From Candidatus Thorarchaeota archaeon (GTDB taxonomy: Archaea > Asgardarchaeota > Thorarchaeia > Thorarchaeales > Thorarchaeaceae): 64,000 nucleotides of DNA. The stretch is taken from assembly GCA_016839345.1 (NCBI GenBank), contig JAEOUL010000163.1:1-64000 (forward strand), read 5' to 3'. The notes under the pieces are model-generated. The model saw only the letters and a list, made by a program, of their open reading frames with translations. It was not told where the DNA came from and searched no databases. The position numbers were made by a program, and so were the translations under genes. Shown in pieces: positions 41,977 through 50,211 of this stretch (position 1 is the stretch's first letter; each line of letters opens with the position of its first letter).

Positions 41977-44412
41977 CTATCCCCTACTGTTTCTTCGTTT
42001 CCTTACAACAATGGCAACAAGCAAGCACGCTGCTAGTCCTACTACTCCAATGACAACTAGAAATAGCTGATCTGATCGAGTTTCTTCTCCTAATACCTCA
42101 AAAGAACCATCAACAAAACTCCAAGTGCCAACAATGCTTTCCATGAAGATTGTGAAGTTTACTAATTCAGCTCTCATCGGTGTCCATGTGTGTTGGTATG
42201 TAATCCCATTCTCATTCATACTGTGATTAATCCCATCATACTCAATCAGAACCTGATTCATTCCTAGAAAATAGGTGACATTAATCAAAACCTCTACTTC
42301 TGAACCGAGAGGAACTGGTGATGGTACAATAATTGGACCTTCCCACTCAGGTGAGCTTGTAAGTGGTTGATATGTAAAAGACATATCACTCCACTCGCTC
42401 CAAATTCCTGTTATATCACAGACTCTTATCATGAATATATATTCCTGTTCTTGTATCAAAGATGGACCATCATATACTATACTTTTCTCGCTATACACAA
42501 AATCCAAAGAAACAGAGTAAGCCCATGTAGCATTATTGGTTTCTGGATTACTACCACCATAAGACCATGCAGAGTATCCTCCTGAATTATTCAGAATATA
42601 TCCTCCAATAACACCAATTTGCGAGTCCCATTCAAGCTGGATTAGTAAGTTATTGGTCCCTGAATAGTAGAAGTTGTCTAACACATCCAAGATTAGAAAT
42701 CCATCTATATTATGCAAGGTGTAATTGTTATTTGATAGAACCAACATCGAATTCTCGCTTGCATAGTTATTGTTCAGGTTTTCGTGATCGAGTTGTCCTT
42801 CCACTATGGTTTCAGCCAATGTAACTTTCAAATTTTCAAGTATGACATTTTGTGTACTTTCATTAGCATGAAAATAGATTCTGTCAATATATCCTGAATT
42901 TTGCAGTAATGATGAATTGAATTTCATCTGCAATATACCTGATGAATTAGAAGCAAATCCAAATCCCTCTGTTTGCGAAAGTGAACTATTACTAAGAATT
43001 GCATCTGTTGTGAACTCGATCGCGACATCATATGCATAGGCTTCAAGGGTTGTTGCAGATGCTGAGTTGTAGGCACCTGGTCCCCACGCATATGCAGTTG
43101 ATCCATACTCTATAGCTGAATTATAGAACGACTGCGTTGTACTTGAAGAACTAGTAGAATATCTTATCTCTACTATCAAATTCATCTGATGATTAGAGAA
43201 GAAGATGTTCTCAACATCGAATTCAATTGTATTATTGATAATTGGTGCAGTATAGGAATCAGCTCGAAGGACTTCGATGAGTTTGCTTTCACCAAGATTT
43301 AGACCAAAGTCAAAACCTAAGGAGCCGGGTTCGAAGGTATTTGACACTGAAACAACAAGATTACTTAGTGTAATCGTTGCTTCAGTAGTATTAATACCAA
43401 AACAAATTTTGTCAATAATTCCTGAGTGGTTTAGAATACTGTTCATGTACTTGTATTGAAATCTCATCTCATTCATAGTTCCAAATGGAAGAGTGCTTGT
43501 ATCAGTGCCATTATTGAGAATGCTGATTCTATCTGTATGTTTTGATTGCCAAATGATATCATTCTGTCCAATGTTCTCGTACATCTTTATTTGATAGTCA
43601 CTCTGAAAATCTAGAGCATCTGTGTCACTAGTTGACCATGAAAACGTTGGATGTTGGTTCTGGATGTAGCCAAGTAATGGACCTTCTGCAATATCATCTA
43701 TGGCTATATCAATCACAGATGGAGTGTAGCAATGAAGTTTCAGATACGATGAATTGAGAGGTTCATCCTCTTCCTCAGCAAAGATCTTTGTGTTTGCTGG
43801 TCCTACTTCTTCAACACTCCTCATCACAAGGCTCAACATCTTGTCTTCAGTTAAAACCATTGTAACTATGCTTGTTATATCCCATCCATACCAATTTCCT
43901 TCTTCAAACATGTTTGGACTTGTTGGAGAATCAATTACAGATGATGGAGATGAGCTGAACTCCGGTTGATTATTCCAAGTGATGGTTGATTCATTCCAAG
44001 TATCGTCAGCACAATAGTAAACACCAATTGGAGCATCTGCTTTGTCAAGTGGTAAATCTTTTGTTAGATATGAATAAAAATTAGCAGAGGAAAATCGTAT
44101 GTTGTCTGGAATGTTTCCTAGATTGAATTTTATGAAAGCTCTTCCCAAGTTGTCTGCTGAATCCATACCTACAACTAATCCACGGAGTACTGGATTCTCA
44201 TGAAAGTTTTCGTCTGGTTGTGTATCCATAACGAATTCTTCTTCCATTACATGAATGATTAGATCATGTTCACTCATTATGTTGCTATTGATTGAGTTTT
44301 GATTCAAATTGATTATTGATTCAGGAAGATGTACTCCGATTTGATATCTTGGAAATACGATAAGAAGAGCGATAACAAAGCATGAAATCAATGCAATATC
44401 CCTCTGTTTCAT
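41977..44412 (-). CDS. Large surface protein with DNRLRE domain and C-terminal membrane anchor
   Basis: About 811 residues from the ATG at 44412, which has AAGGAT ten bases upstream. An N-terminal hydrophobic helix (about 5-25) serves as signal or anchor. Residues about 50-230 match a DNRLRE domain (RAFIKFNLGNIPDNIRFSSAN, WNESTITWNNQPEFSS, WYGWDITSIV), a beta sandwich found in secreted archaeal and bacterial wall proteins. The middle is Asn/Ser/Thr-rich with many N-glycosylation sequons. The C-terminus has a membrane helix (LFLVVIGVVGLAACLLVAIVV) followed by basic RKRRNSRG. It is probably displayed on the cell surface. Confidence 0.87.
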   Translation of the reverse strand: MKQRDIALISCFVIALLIVFPRYQIGVHLPESIINLNQNSINSNIMSEHDLIIHVMEEEFVMDTQPDENFHENPVLRGLVVGMDSADNLGRAFIKFNLGNIPDNIRFSSANFYSYLTKDLPLDKADAPIGVYYCADDTWNESTITWNNQPEFSSSPSSVIDSPTSPNMFEEGNWYGWDITSIVTMVLTEDKMLSLVMRSVEEVGPANTKIFAEEEDEPLNSSYLKLHCYTPSVIDIAIDDIAEGPLLGYIQNQHPTFSWSTSDTDALDFQSDYQIKMYENIGQNDIIWQSKHTDRISILNNGTDTSTLPFGTMNEMRFQYKYMNSILNHSGIIDKICFGINTTEATITLSNLVVSVSNTFEPGSLGFDFGLNLGESKLIEVLRADSYTAPIINNTIEFDVENIFFSNHQMNLIVEIRYSTSSSSTTQSFYNSAIEYGSTAYAWGPGAYNSASATTLEAYAYDVAIEFTTDAILSNSSLSQTEGFGFASNSSGILQMKFNSSLLQNSGYIDRIYFHANESTQNVILENLKVTLAETIVEGQLDHENLNNNYASENSMLVLSNNNYTLHNIDGFLILDVLDNFYYSGTNNLLIQLEWDSQIGVIGGYILNNSGGYSAWSYGGSNPETNNATWAYSVSLDFVYSEKSIVYDGPSLIQEQEYIFMIRVCDITGIWSEWSDMSFTYQPLTSSPEWEGPIIVPSPVPLGSEVEVLINVTYFLGMNQVLIEYDGINHSMNENGITYQHTWTPMRAELVNFTIFMESIVGTWSFVDGSFEVLGEETRSDQLFLVVIGVVGLAACLLVAIVVRKRRNSRG

Positions 44413-44491
44413 CAAAGCCCAATCCTTGTGAATCACACGTAACCTTAGAGCAATGTTATATGGCTTATTTCTCTTACGAGTGAGCTTTATT

Positions 44492-45292
44492 ATGGTTCAA
44501 TTACATAAGCACAAAAGAAATCAGTATAGAAACATAGAAACATTCTGGAGAGACACAACGGTGGCGAGGTTCACCATAAGGTATGTTGCATCCGATGGAG
44601 AAAAGTATCAAGTAGAGAAAGATGACCATTATTCAGAAATCGATCTATCTGAGGCCAGCATCAAATCAATCAGTCTTGAACCACTTGGTCATTGCACCAA
44701 TCTTGAAAAGATGAATCTTGATTCAAATCTTCTCACAGAGATAGACCTTACGCCACTCTCCTATTGTACCAATCTTAAGATGCTTAGTATAACATCTAAT
44801 GAGCTATCAGAGATTGACCTTGAACCACTTTCAAAATGCCGTTCACTTCAAGCTCTCGAGCTCTCAGATAACATGCTTTTCGATGTTGAACTTGAACCTC
44901 TCAGAAAATGTACTGAGCTCCGTTGGTTATACATAGCTGATAATAGACTTCGAGATATAGATCTCTCCCCTTTGAAAGACAATACAAAACTGCAATATCT
45001 TGTTCTTTCAGGAAATCTACTTCGTGAAATTGACCTTTATCCTTTAAGCAAATCTGAGGATTTAAGGTATCTTCACCTAAATGAGAATGCTTTCTCTGAA
45101 ATTGATATCTCTGTATTATTTACTTTTGAGAACCTCGAATCTCTTTCCCTAGATAATACTGTGACTCTTCGTGCGAATCACAAATTAAAACATCTTCATT
45201 ATTTCCCAGACCCTATAAACGAGATACTTGATAATGTCAAATGGTTCCATGAGATACATGAACGGAATATCGAGGGTGAAAGAACTACATAA
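44492..45292 (+). CDS. Leucine-rich-repeat protein, first of a tandem pair
   Basis: About 266 residues. After a roughly 50-residue head, eight LRR units of 24 residues follow, with consensus E-I-D-L-x-P-L-x-x-C-x-x-L-x-x-L-x-L-x-x-N-x-L-x. The asparagine ladder and the cysteine are regular. A C-terminal cap follows (LDNTVTLRANHKLKHLHYF). The ATG at 44492 lies about 30 bases after a TATA-like GTTATATGG and is preferred over 44453, which lies inside that promoter element. There is no signal peptide, so it is probably cytoplasmic and protein-binding. The LRR gene at 45355 follows 62 bases later. Confidence 0.88.
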   Translation: MVQLHKHKRNQYRNIETFWRDTTVARFTIRYVASDGEKYQVEKDDHYSEIDLSEASIKSISLEPLGHCTNLEKMNLDSNLLTEIDLTPLSYCTNLKMLSITSNELSEIDLEPLSKCRSLQALELSDNMLFDVELEPLRKCTELRWLYIADNRLRDIDLSPLKDNTKLQYLVLSGNLLREIDLYPLSKSEDLRYLHLNENAFSEIDISVLFTFENLESLSLDNTVTLRANHKLKHLHYFPDPINEILDNVKWFHEIHERNIEGERTT

Positions 45293-45354
45293 TACTTAAC
45301 GATTTATGATAATAAATTCATGAAAACTCAAGAGGCGTTTGAAGGTTCTTACAT

Positions 45355-46191
45355 ATGTCTGAAATTCAAATCAAATTCAGAATTGAAAATGGGATTGAGC
45401 TTTTTTTCCAAACAGGTAGTCATGCAACTGAGGTTGATCTATCAGGCAGAAGTATTGTTGAAATTGATTTATCCCCCCTCATTGACTGTGTGAATCTCAG
45501 AGAGCTTAATCTTTCTGCTAACCTAATAAGAGAAATTGATTTAGAGGTTCTTAGTAACTGCTTGAGTCTTGAGAAGCTTAATCTTAGTTCCAACCTTCTT
45601 TCCTCAGTAGATCTTTCTCCTCTAGCAAGTTGTGCTAATTTGGATACGCTGTCATTAGAAATTAATAAAATGCAACGCATTGATCTCTCTCCATTATTGA
45701 ATTGTATGCGTTTACAGGAAATTAATTTGCAATCCAATGATTTACTGAGTATTGATTTATCACCACTTGGAAGATGTTCTGCACTAAGATTTGCTAGATT
45801 TGATAATAACCAGTTTTACGATGTTGATTTAGGACCCTTTTCCAGATGTTCAAGTCTCCAGGAACTCTTTCTCGAGAATAATCAATTCGAAGAGTTGGAT
45901 CTTTCGCCACTTAGTAATTGTAAATCCTTGGAAGGTCTGCGGCTTCGATCGACTCAAATATTTCAAATTGAATTGGAGCCACTGAAAGATTGTAAGAGTC
46001 TCCTCTGGCTTGATGTTAGTGAGAATCAGATGAAGACAATAAATGTTTCACCACTTTTCTACTGCTCTGATCTTGAAGTATTCATGGTAGACGAAACTGT
46101 GCCTTTAATGGCTGATCTTGATTTGAATGACGAAGATTGGCCAACTGCTTTTGATACTATCAAGGAACGTATATTTTGGGTCGATCAGTGA
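45355..46191 (+). CDS. Leucine-rich-repeat protein, second of a tandem pair
   Basis: A 278-residue protein built like its neighbour: a short head (about 1-22), nine LRR units of 24 residues (for example EIDLEVLSNCLSLEKLNLSS) and a C-terminal cap starting VDETVPLMADLDLND. The Asp at position 3 (IDLSPL) and the Cys at position 10 recur in nearly every unit. Both genes probably arose by duplication. Sequence divergence between them is large, so this is not recent. No enzymatic domain is attached. A TATA-like stretch (TTTATGATAATAAA) lies in the 62-base gap, so it may have its own promoter. Confidence 0.9.
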   Translation: MSEIQIKFRIENGIELFFQTGSHATEVDLSGRSIVEIDLSPLIDCVNLRELNLSANLIREIDLEVLSNCLSLEKLNLSSNLLSSVDLSPLASCANLDTLSLEINKMQRIDLSPLLNCMRLQEINLQSNDLLSIDLSPLGRCSALRFARFDNNQFYDVDLGPFSRCSSLQELFLENNQFEELDLSPLSNCKSLEGLRLRSTQIFQIELEPLKDCKSLLWLDVSENQMKTINVSPLFYCSDLEVFMVDETVPLMADLDLNDEDWPTAFDTIKERIFWVDQ

Positions 46192-46251
46192 CACACTCCG
46201 TCATACCCCGGTGACACTAGCTCTAATTTTCCATAGTGTTCAAAAAGTAGT

Positions 46252-46923
46252 GTGACTTTCATGACAACCACTGATGATAATGCTGCAAGAATGACTTTGA
46301 GAATAGCTGGAGTCTTTCAAGAAATCAGGGATATCTGGGCAAAGAGACTAGACGCATACTATACGCAAATTGAAACTCTAATAGATGGACAGTGGTTGGA
46401 AACTGAGGATATTCTTGGGATTATGCAGGAATCACGATTGGCATCACGTGAGGCCTTAGATGGTCTGGGCAATGATTTGAGTGCAGAGCTTGTTCATACA
46501 TCAAATGGTGTGGTAGCTCGATATGAAGCAATGAGGTCGTCACTCGTAGAAGAGATTGCAGACCTTCGAAATGAGATTCGAAACTTGACCTCTGGCGATG
46601 AGAACAAATTAAGGCGTGAAAACATAGCTTTGAAAGAAGCAATATTTTCGGTACCTGAATTCAAACTTCTACAGGTCATTCAACGTCATCGTAGAACCTC
46701 CTACGATCAGTTGTGTAAGGAAACGAAACAGAAGAAATCAGCAATACGAAAACTTGTGAAGGAACTCATGAATAGAGGGTACATCAATCTCGATAAGAAG
46801 GTTCGTCCTCACGTGATAATCTATCTATCTGCTCCGTGGACTCAGAAGACGATTGATGATCAAATGGTTCTTGATCAACATCTTTCTGTACGCTCCTTAC
46901 CTGCTCAAGCTGAACATCAGTAG
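46252..46923 (+). CDS. Coiled-coil protein with C-terminal winged-helix domain
   Basis: A 223-residue soluble protein. Residues about 10-130 are helical with coiled-coil character (SSLVEEIADLRNEIRNL, then ENKLRRENIALKEAI). Residues about 140-195 form a winged helix (FKLLQVIQRHRRTSYDQLCK, KSAIRKLVKELMNRGYI, then a wing VRPHVIIYLS). The remaining 25 residues are unstructured. It may be a dimeric DNA-binding regulator. Start is GTG at 46252 or ATG at 46261. Its last 140 bases overlap the 3' end of the membrane protein gene on the other strand. Confidence 0.75.
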   Translation: MTFMTTTDDNAARMTLRIAGVFQEIRDIWAKRLDAYYTQIETLIDGQWLETEDILGIMQESRLASREALDGLGNDLSAELVHTSNGVVARYEAMRSSLVEEIADLRNEIRNLTSGDENKLRRENIALKEAIFSVPEFKLLQVIQRHRRTSYDQLCKETKQKKSAIRKLVKELMNRGYINLDKKVRPHVIIYLSAPWTQKTIDDQMVLDQHLSVRSLPAQAEHQ

Positions 46924-47794
46924 CACCAAATCTCCGAGCAATCCTTCTCATAATCCCACTAGTCCAGCCAATTGTAAATTCATTGATAATGATCATAGGC
47001 ATGACGAAAGCCATGGTTATGATTGGAAGTCCAACAATCCATATCAAGCTCACAAATACCTCTGTAAGTTCCATCTCTACTCCTGCTATAATGAACTTTT
47101 GATAGAAGTACCGGTGAAACATTGTGATTGGAAAAGCAAGGATACCAAATCCACCAATAAGGTTTGAATACCATCTACCAATTCCAACAGTGTCAGGACA
47201 ACGTCTAAGTTCAAGATGATTTGGTTTTACATATGCAACGATACCAGAATCGTTGAGGAGCCAAGTTGGAGCAAACACAGCTATGCTAACTGTAAGCCCT
47301 ATGAGACCTCCCAAGAAGGTCAGTAAGGGATGTAGATTGCGGACGACAATACTGACATCACCTGCTGGTATTTCTGGTACTCTGAAGATAACACCTTGAA
47401 GTAAACTGATCACTATCTCACCCAATGAAAGAGCAAACAGAGCGGGAACAAAAGATCGTTTCATTATCCTAATCCAGTCAAATCCGTGCCCTATATTCAT
47501 CACATCGATGTTGTATGTAGTTATTCTGAAGATCTTAGCTGCCACAAGCATAATGATCGCAAAGGGTAGAGTCAACAAAAAAAACTCTATCAATAACATT
47601 GGAAATAATATCAGTAACAAAAATGTAACATCAAATCCCATTGGTCCTTCGACTGTTGCCACAAGATCATATGCAGGGATATATCCAGTAACGATCCCGG
47701 CAAGTCTCTGTGCCAACCAGAATGCCGCTATTATCCCACTTATAGAGAAAAGCAAAGGCACAATGAATCGTTTGCTATTATCTGACATCTCCAA
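46784..47794 (-). CDS. Unknown polytopic membrane protein
   Basis: A 336-residue protein with about seven hydrophobic helices between residues 8 and 285, then a charged, Ser/Gln/Glu-rich tail of about 45 residues (VQLEQVRSVQKDVDQEPF and following). I recognise no family. The tail is encoded by the region that overlaps the winged-helix gene. The ATG at 47794 diverges from the PadR promoter region, so the two could share regulation by the operators at 47859-47898. Confidence 0.75.
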   Translation of the reverse strand: MEMSDNSKRFIVPLLFSISGIIAAFWLAQRLAGIVTGYIPAYDLVATVEGPMGFDVTFLLLILFPMLLIEFFLLTLPFAIIMLVAAKIFRITTYNIDVMNIGHGFDWIRIMKRSFVPALFALSLGEIVISLLQGVIFRVPEIPAGDVSIVVRNLHPLLTFLGGLIGLTVSIAVFAPTWLLNDSGIVAYVKPNHLELRRCPDTVGIGRWYSNLIGGFGILAFPITMFHRYFYQKFIIAGVEMELTEVFVSLIWIVGLPIITMAFVMPMIIINEFTIGWTSGIMRRIARRFGATDVQLEQVRSVQKDVDQEPFDHQSSSESTEQIDRLSREDEPSYRD

Positions 47795-47853
47795 TACCCA
47801 CTATTTCTTTTTTTTGAAAGCTTCTAAGCATATCGGTAATTGTTTTTCCCAAG

Positions 47854-47898
47854 ATTTATATGTAGACATCTACATAGAATTATGTAGAGCTCTACATA
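47854..47898 (+). promoter_or_regulatory. Promoter with two PadR operators
   Basis: A TATA-like element (ATTTATATG, 47854-47862) overlaps the first of two inverted repeats. Site A (47859-47876) has arms TATGTAGA and TCTACATA with a CA spacer. Site B (47881-47898) is a perfect 18-bp palindrome with the same arms and GC in the middle. Centres are 22 bases apart, two helical turns. A weaker third copy (TATGT...ACATA) runs into the ATG at 47914. The core equals that at 14676-14697. Confidence 0.75.
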
Positions 47899-47913
47899 TG
47901 TAGGTGTCGACAT

Positions 47914-48474
47914 ATGACATTCAGTAGTATGGGTAGAAGAAGACCACACAGAACAAGGCTTAGCCCGGTTCAGATCTTGATACTCGCAATTCTGAAGCAA
48001 GAACCGGCTCATGGATATGTTATCCTTCTGAAGCTGGAAGAACAGCTTGGAGCAAGGAAGGTCAAGAGTGGTACAATCTATCCTGCACTCCATCGACTTG
48101 TAGAAAAAGGATTCATCCTCGGGAAACATGTTCCACAGGAAGAAGGTCCTGACACAGTTGAGTATCAACTCACACCAGAAGGACGCAAAATTCTCTCTAT
48201 TGCACTTCAAAATCTTGATGCAGAATGGAGCGTTCAAGATAAGATCTGGCGTTTTCTTGGTTCCTCTGCAGGTGAGAGGGCGGCTGCGCCTCTATTGGAC
48301 TGGACCGTTCGTGAACGTAGCCCAATTGGATTTGCAGCCATGAAACACAGATGTAAATCTGGTAAGTGTTCTGAAAAGCATATCAAGTTCCTAAAACAAT
48401 ATCGTTCATACTTGAAACACGAACTTGAATGGGTCAATCGGCGTCTAGATGAAATGAAGAGCTCTGAAGAGTAG
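47914..48474 (+). CDS. PadR family transcriptional regulator
   Basis: A 186-residue protein. The winged helix is at about 15-95 (RLSPVQILILAILKQEPAHGY, SGTIYPALHRLVEKGFI, VEYQLTPEGRKIL) and a helical C-terminal part follows, including a short CKSGKCSEKH segment whose two cysteines could sense thiols or metal. The C-terminal helix resembles the dimerisation helix of PadR. The operators upstream suggest autoregulation. A small His/Cys protein gene follows 21 bases later behind a strong AGGAGGTG site and is very likely cotranscribed. Confidence 0.92.
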   Translation: MTFSSMGRRRPHRTRLSPVQILILAILKQEPAHGYVILLKLEEQLGARKVKSGTIYPALHRLVEKGFILGKHVPQEEGPDTVEYQLTPEGRKILSIALQNLDAEWSVQDKIWRFLGSSAGERAAAPLLDWTVRERSPIGFAAMKHRCKSGKCSEKHIKFLKQYRSYLKHELEWVNRRLDEMKSSEE

Positions 48475-48495
48475 GAAGGAGGTGAATAGGTAGGG

Positions 48496-48705
48496 ATGTG
48501 TGGTGAACACAGAGGCCATGGATACGGTCATTATTTCATGGGACCACGGTTTCATAATACGTGTTGTTCTCCAGAACACGCTGATATTAGCAAAGAAACC
48601 AAGATGAAATACCTGGAAGCAATGAAATCCAAGCTCGAGGATCGAATCAAACACATAGACCAAAAGATCGATGAGATTCAGAAAGGAGATGCTCAAGAAG
48701 CATAA
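48496..48705 (+). CDS. Small His/Cys-rich protein with coiled-coil tail
   Basis: A 69-residue protein. The first 28 residues are rich in His, Gly and Cys (MCGEHRGHGYGHYFMGP, then NTCCSPEHAD), a likely metal- or heme-binding patch. Residues 33-66 form a charged coiled coil (MKSKLEDRIKHIDQKIDEI). It begins 21 bases after the PadR gene with AGGAGGTG placed correctly, so it is a real translated gene. Small proteins of this composition often accompany PadR-type regulators in archaea and may be metal-responsive partners, but the function is unknown. Confidence 0.8.
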   Translation: MCGEHRGHGYGHYFMGPRFHNTCCSPEHADISKETKMKYLEAMKSKLEDRIKHIDQKIDEIQKGDAQEA

Positions 48706-48784
48706 TTCTCAGTTCTGACTAGATTAAACTAGCGACGTCGCAACTCTTTATTTTTGGTCAGCTCTGTGTGCCATAATATTACGA

Positions 48785-48827
48785 AACCGATATCGGTTGT
48801 GCATGTTCAATGCACAAACGTTATATA
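48785..48827 (+). promoter_or_regulatory. Promoter with stacked palindromes before the TlpA-CcdA operon
   Basis: A perfect 14-bp palindrome (AACCGATATCGGTT, 48785-48798) is followed by an inverted repeat with 8-base arms (TTGTGCAT 48797-48804; ATGCACAA 48810-48817). Directly after it comes TTATATA (48821-48827), about 55 bases before the ATG at 48881. Two operator-like elements lie where a regulator would meet TFB/TBP. Confidence 0.5.
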
Positions 48828-48880
48828 GTGGAAAAAAGCAGTCAGTGTAATATTGACCTGGAAGCCAGAGGACATCACAG

Positions 48881-49450
48881 ATGGAACCAGAAAAGTTAGC
48901 AATTGTTGGAGTGACATTGACCATCGTGACTCTAGGCCTGCTAATTGGAGTATCTTTTCTAACATTCCCTGCAGGTGATGGAGCTGAAGATGATCCACTC
49001 ACACGATACACACTTAATCGAGATCTACTTGATTTAGGACTCGAAGCTCCATCTGATTGGACTTTTGAAATGTCCGACGGAACAACATTGGTTTTGAACG
49101 ACCTACGAGGTCAAATTGTGCTTATTGATTTGATGGCAACATGGTGTTCCACCTGCGTATTGCAGAATTCTATCCTGGAATCAGTACATGAGAATCTAGC
49201 AGGCACAGCTGTAGTCATCTCTCTGTCTGTTGACGATACGGAAACAACACAACTGTTGGCAAAATACAAATCCGATAATGGACTTCCTTGGGACCACGGT
49301 TTGGATTCTGGGGACTCATTTGATAGCTATTTCAATATAGTATCAATCCCAACATTGGTTCTTATTGATGCAGACGGAATATTCAGATATCAGCATGTTG
49401 GCGTCTGGAGTGAGGCTAGTATCACAAGCATAATTGCATCCATTCTCTAA
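48881..49450 (+). CDS. Membrane-anchored TlpA-like thioredoxin-fold protein
   Basis: A 189-residue protein. An N-terminal membrane helix (about 6-30) places the rest outside the membrane. Residues about 55-185 are a TlpA/ResA-type thioredoxin domain with active site WCSTC (Cys89, Cys92) and cis-Pro in SIPTLVLID. Such proteins reduce or form disulfides in exported proteins and usually get electrons from CcdA, which is encoded 15 bases downstream. Confidence 0.92.
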   Translation: MEPEKLAIVGVTLTIVTLGLLIGVSFLTFPAGDGAEDDPLTRYTLNRDLLDLGLEAPSDWTFEMSDGTTLVLNDLRGQIVLIDLMATWCSTCVLQNSILESVHENLAGTAVVISLSVDDTETTQLLAKYKSDNGLPWDHGLDSGDSFDSYFNIVSIPTLVLIDADGIFRYQHVGVWSEASITSIIASIL

Positions 49451-49465
49451 TAGGAGCTGTGTGGG

Positions 49466-50164
49466 TTGCAGGGATTAATTGAGCTTGGACTTCTACTTGC
49501 AAAAATAGTAGGAGTGTTTGGATCTGGACTTTACATTGCAATGTCTCCATGTCTATTCCCTCTTCTTCCGCTCTTCCTGTTGAATGGTCTGAAGTCAGCA
49601 GATAGTCGAAAACGGAGTGTTCTTGTGACTGCAGTACTTGTTGCTGGTATCCTCAGCTCATTGGCTCTCTTTCTCTCTATTGCTTGGGTAATTGGAGGAT
49701 TATTGATCGACTATTACATTAGGATACAAGCTGTCTTGGGTCTCATCATAATATTCTTGGGTATAGTGACGATGTCAACTACCTTGAAGAATAAACTTGG
49801 AATGTCAAGTCTGAATCTGAAATCTCCACCTTCCGCACCATCCAACTTGATGAGTGTGTATCTTGTGGGTCTAGGCTATTCTCTTCTTGCTGCCCCTTGC
49901 TCAGGTTCCGCAATATTCGGAGTCATTACACTCTTTGGCACAGAAACAGGTGTTTTGGTTCCATTCTTCTTGTTTATTGTATTGGCAATTGCAGTTTCAA
50001 TTCCTTATTTTGCAATTTCTGTGGTTACTGGTGAAGCGAGGATGCGAATGGCGATGTCGATCAGCACTCATGCGCGAAGTGTGGAAATTATTGCTGGTCT
50101 TATTCTCATTGTTATTGGTCTTCTATTGTTTTCGCAAATCTTTGGGGTTAGACTAAATCTATAG
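49466..50164 (+). CDS. ccdA: CcdA-like thiol-disulfide interchange membrane protein
   Basis: A 232-residue membrane protein with six hydrophobic helices. Two cysteines sit in the expected helix 1 and helix 4 contexts, MSPCLFPLLPLF and AAPCSGSAIFG; these Pro-Cys sites carry reducing equivalents across the membrane in the CcdA/DsbD family. The TTG start lies 15 bases after the TlpA stop behind AGGAGCTG, so the two form one redox operon that would supply reductant to extracytoplasmic thioredoxin-like proteins. No cytochrome c maturation genes are nearby. Confidence 0.92.
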   Translation: MQGLIELGLLLAKIVGVFGSGLYIAMSPCLFPLLPLFLLNGLKSADSRKRSVLVTAVLVAGILSSLALFLSIAWVIGGLLIDYYIRIQAVLGLIIIFLGIVTMSTTLKNKLGMSSLNLKSPPSAPSNLMSVYLVGLGYSLLAAPCSGSAIFGVITLFGTETGVLVPFFLFIVLAIAVSIPYFAISVVTGEARMRMAMSISTHARSVEIIAGLILIVIGLLLFSQIFGVRLNL

Positions 50165-50211
50165 TTAGCACAGTGAAAAAATGTAAAACCTAGTTCTCCA
50201 TTCGTTTTTTC

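Noticed and set aside
44492..46191. 72-base periodicity that might be a DNA-level tandem repeat or array
   Set aside because: It follows from the 24-residue LRR units; nucleotide identity between units is low, as expected for old protein repeats.
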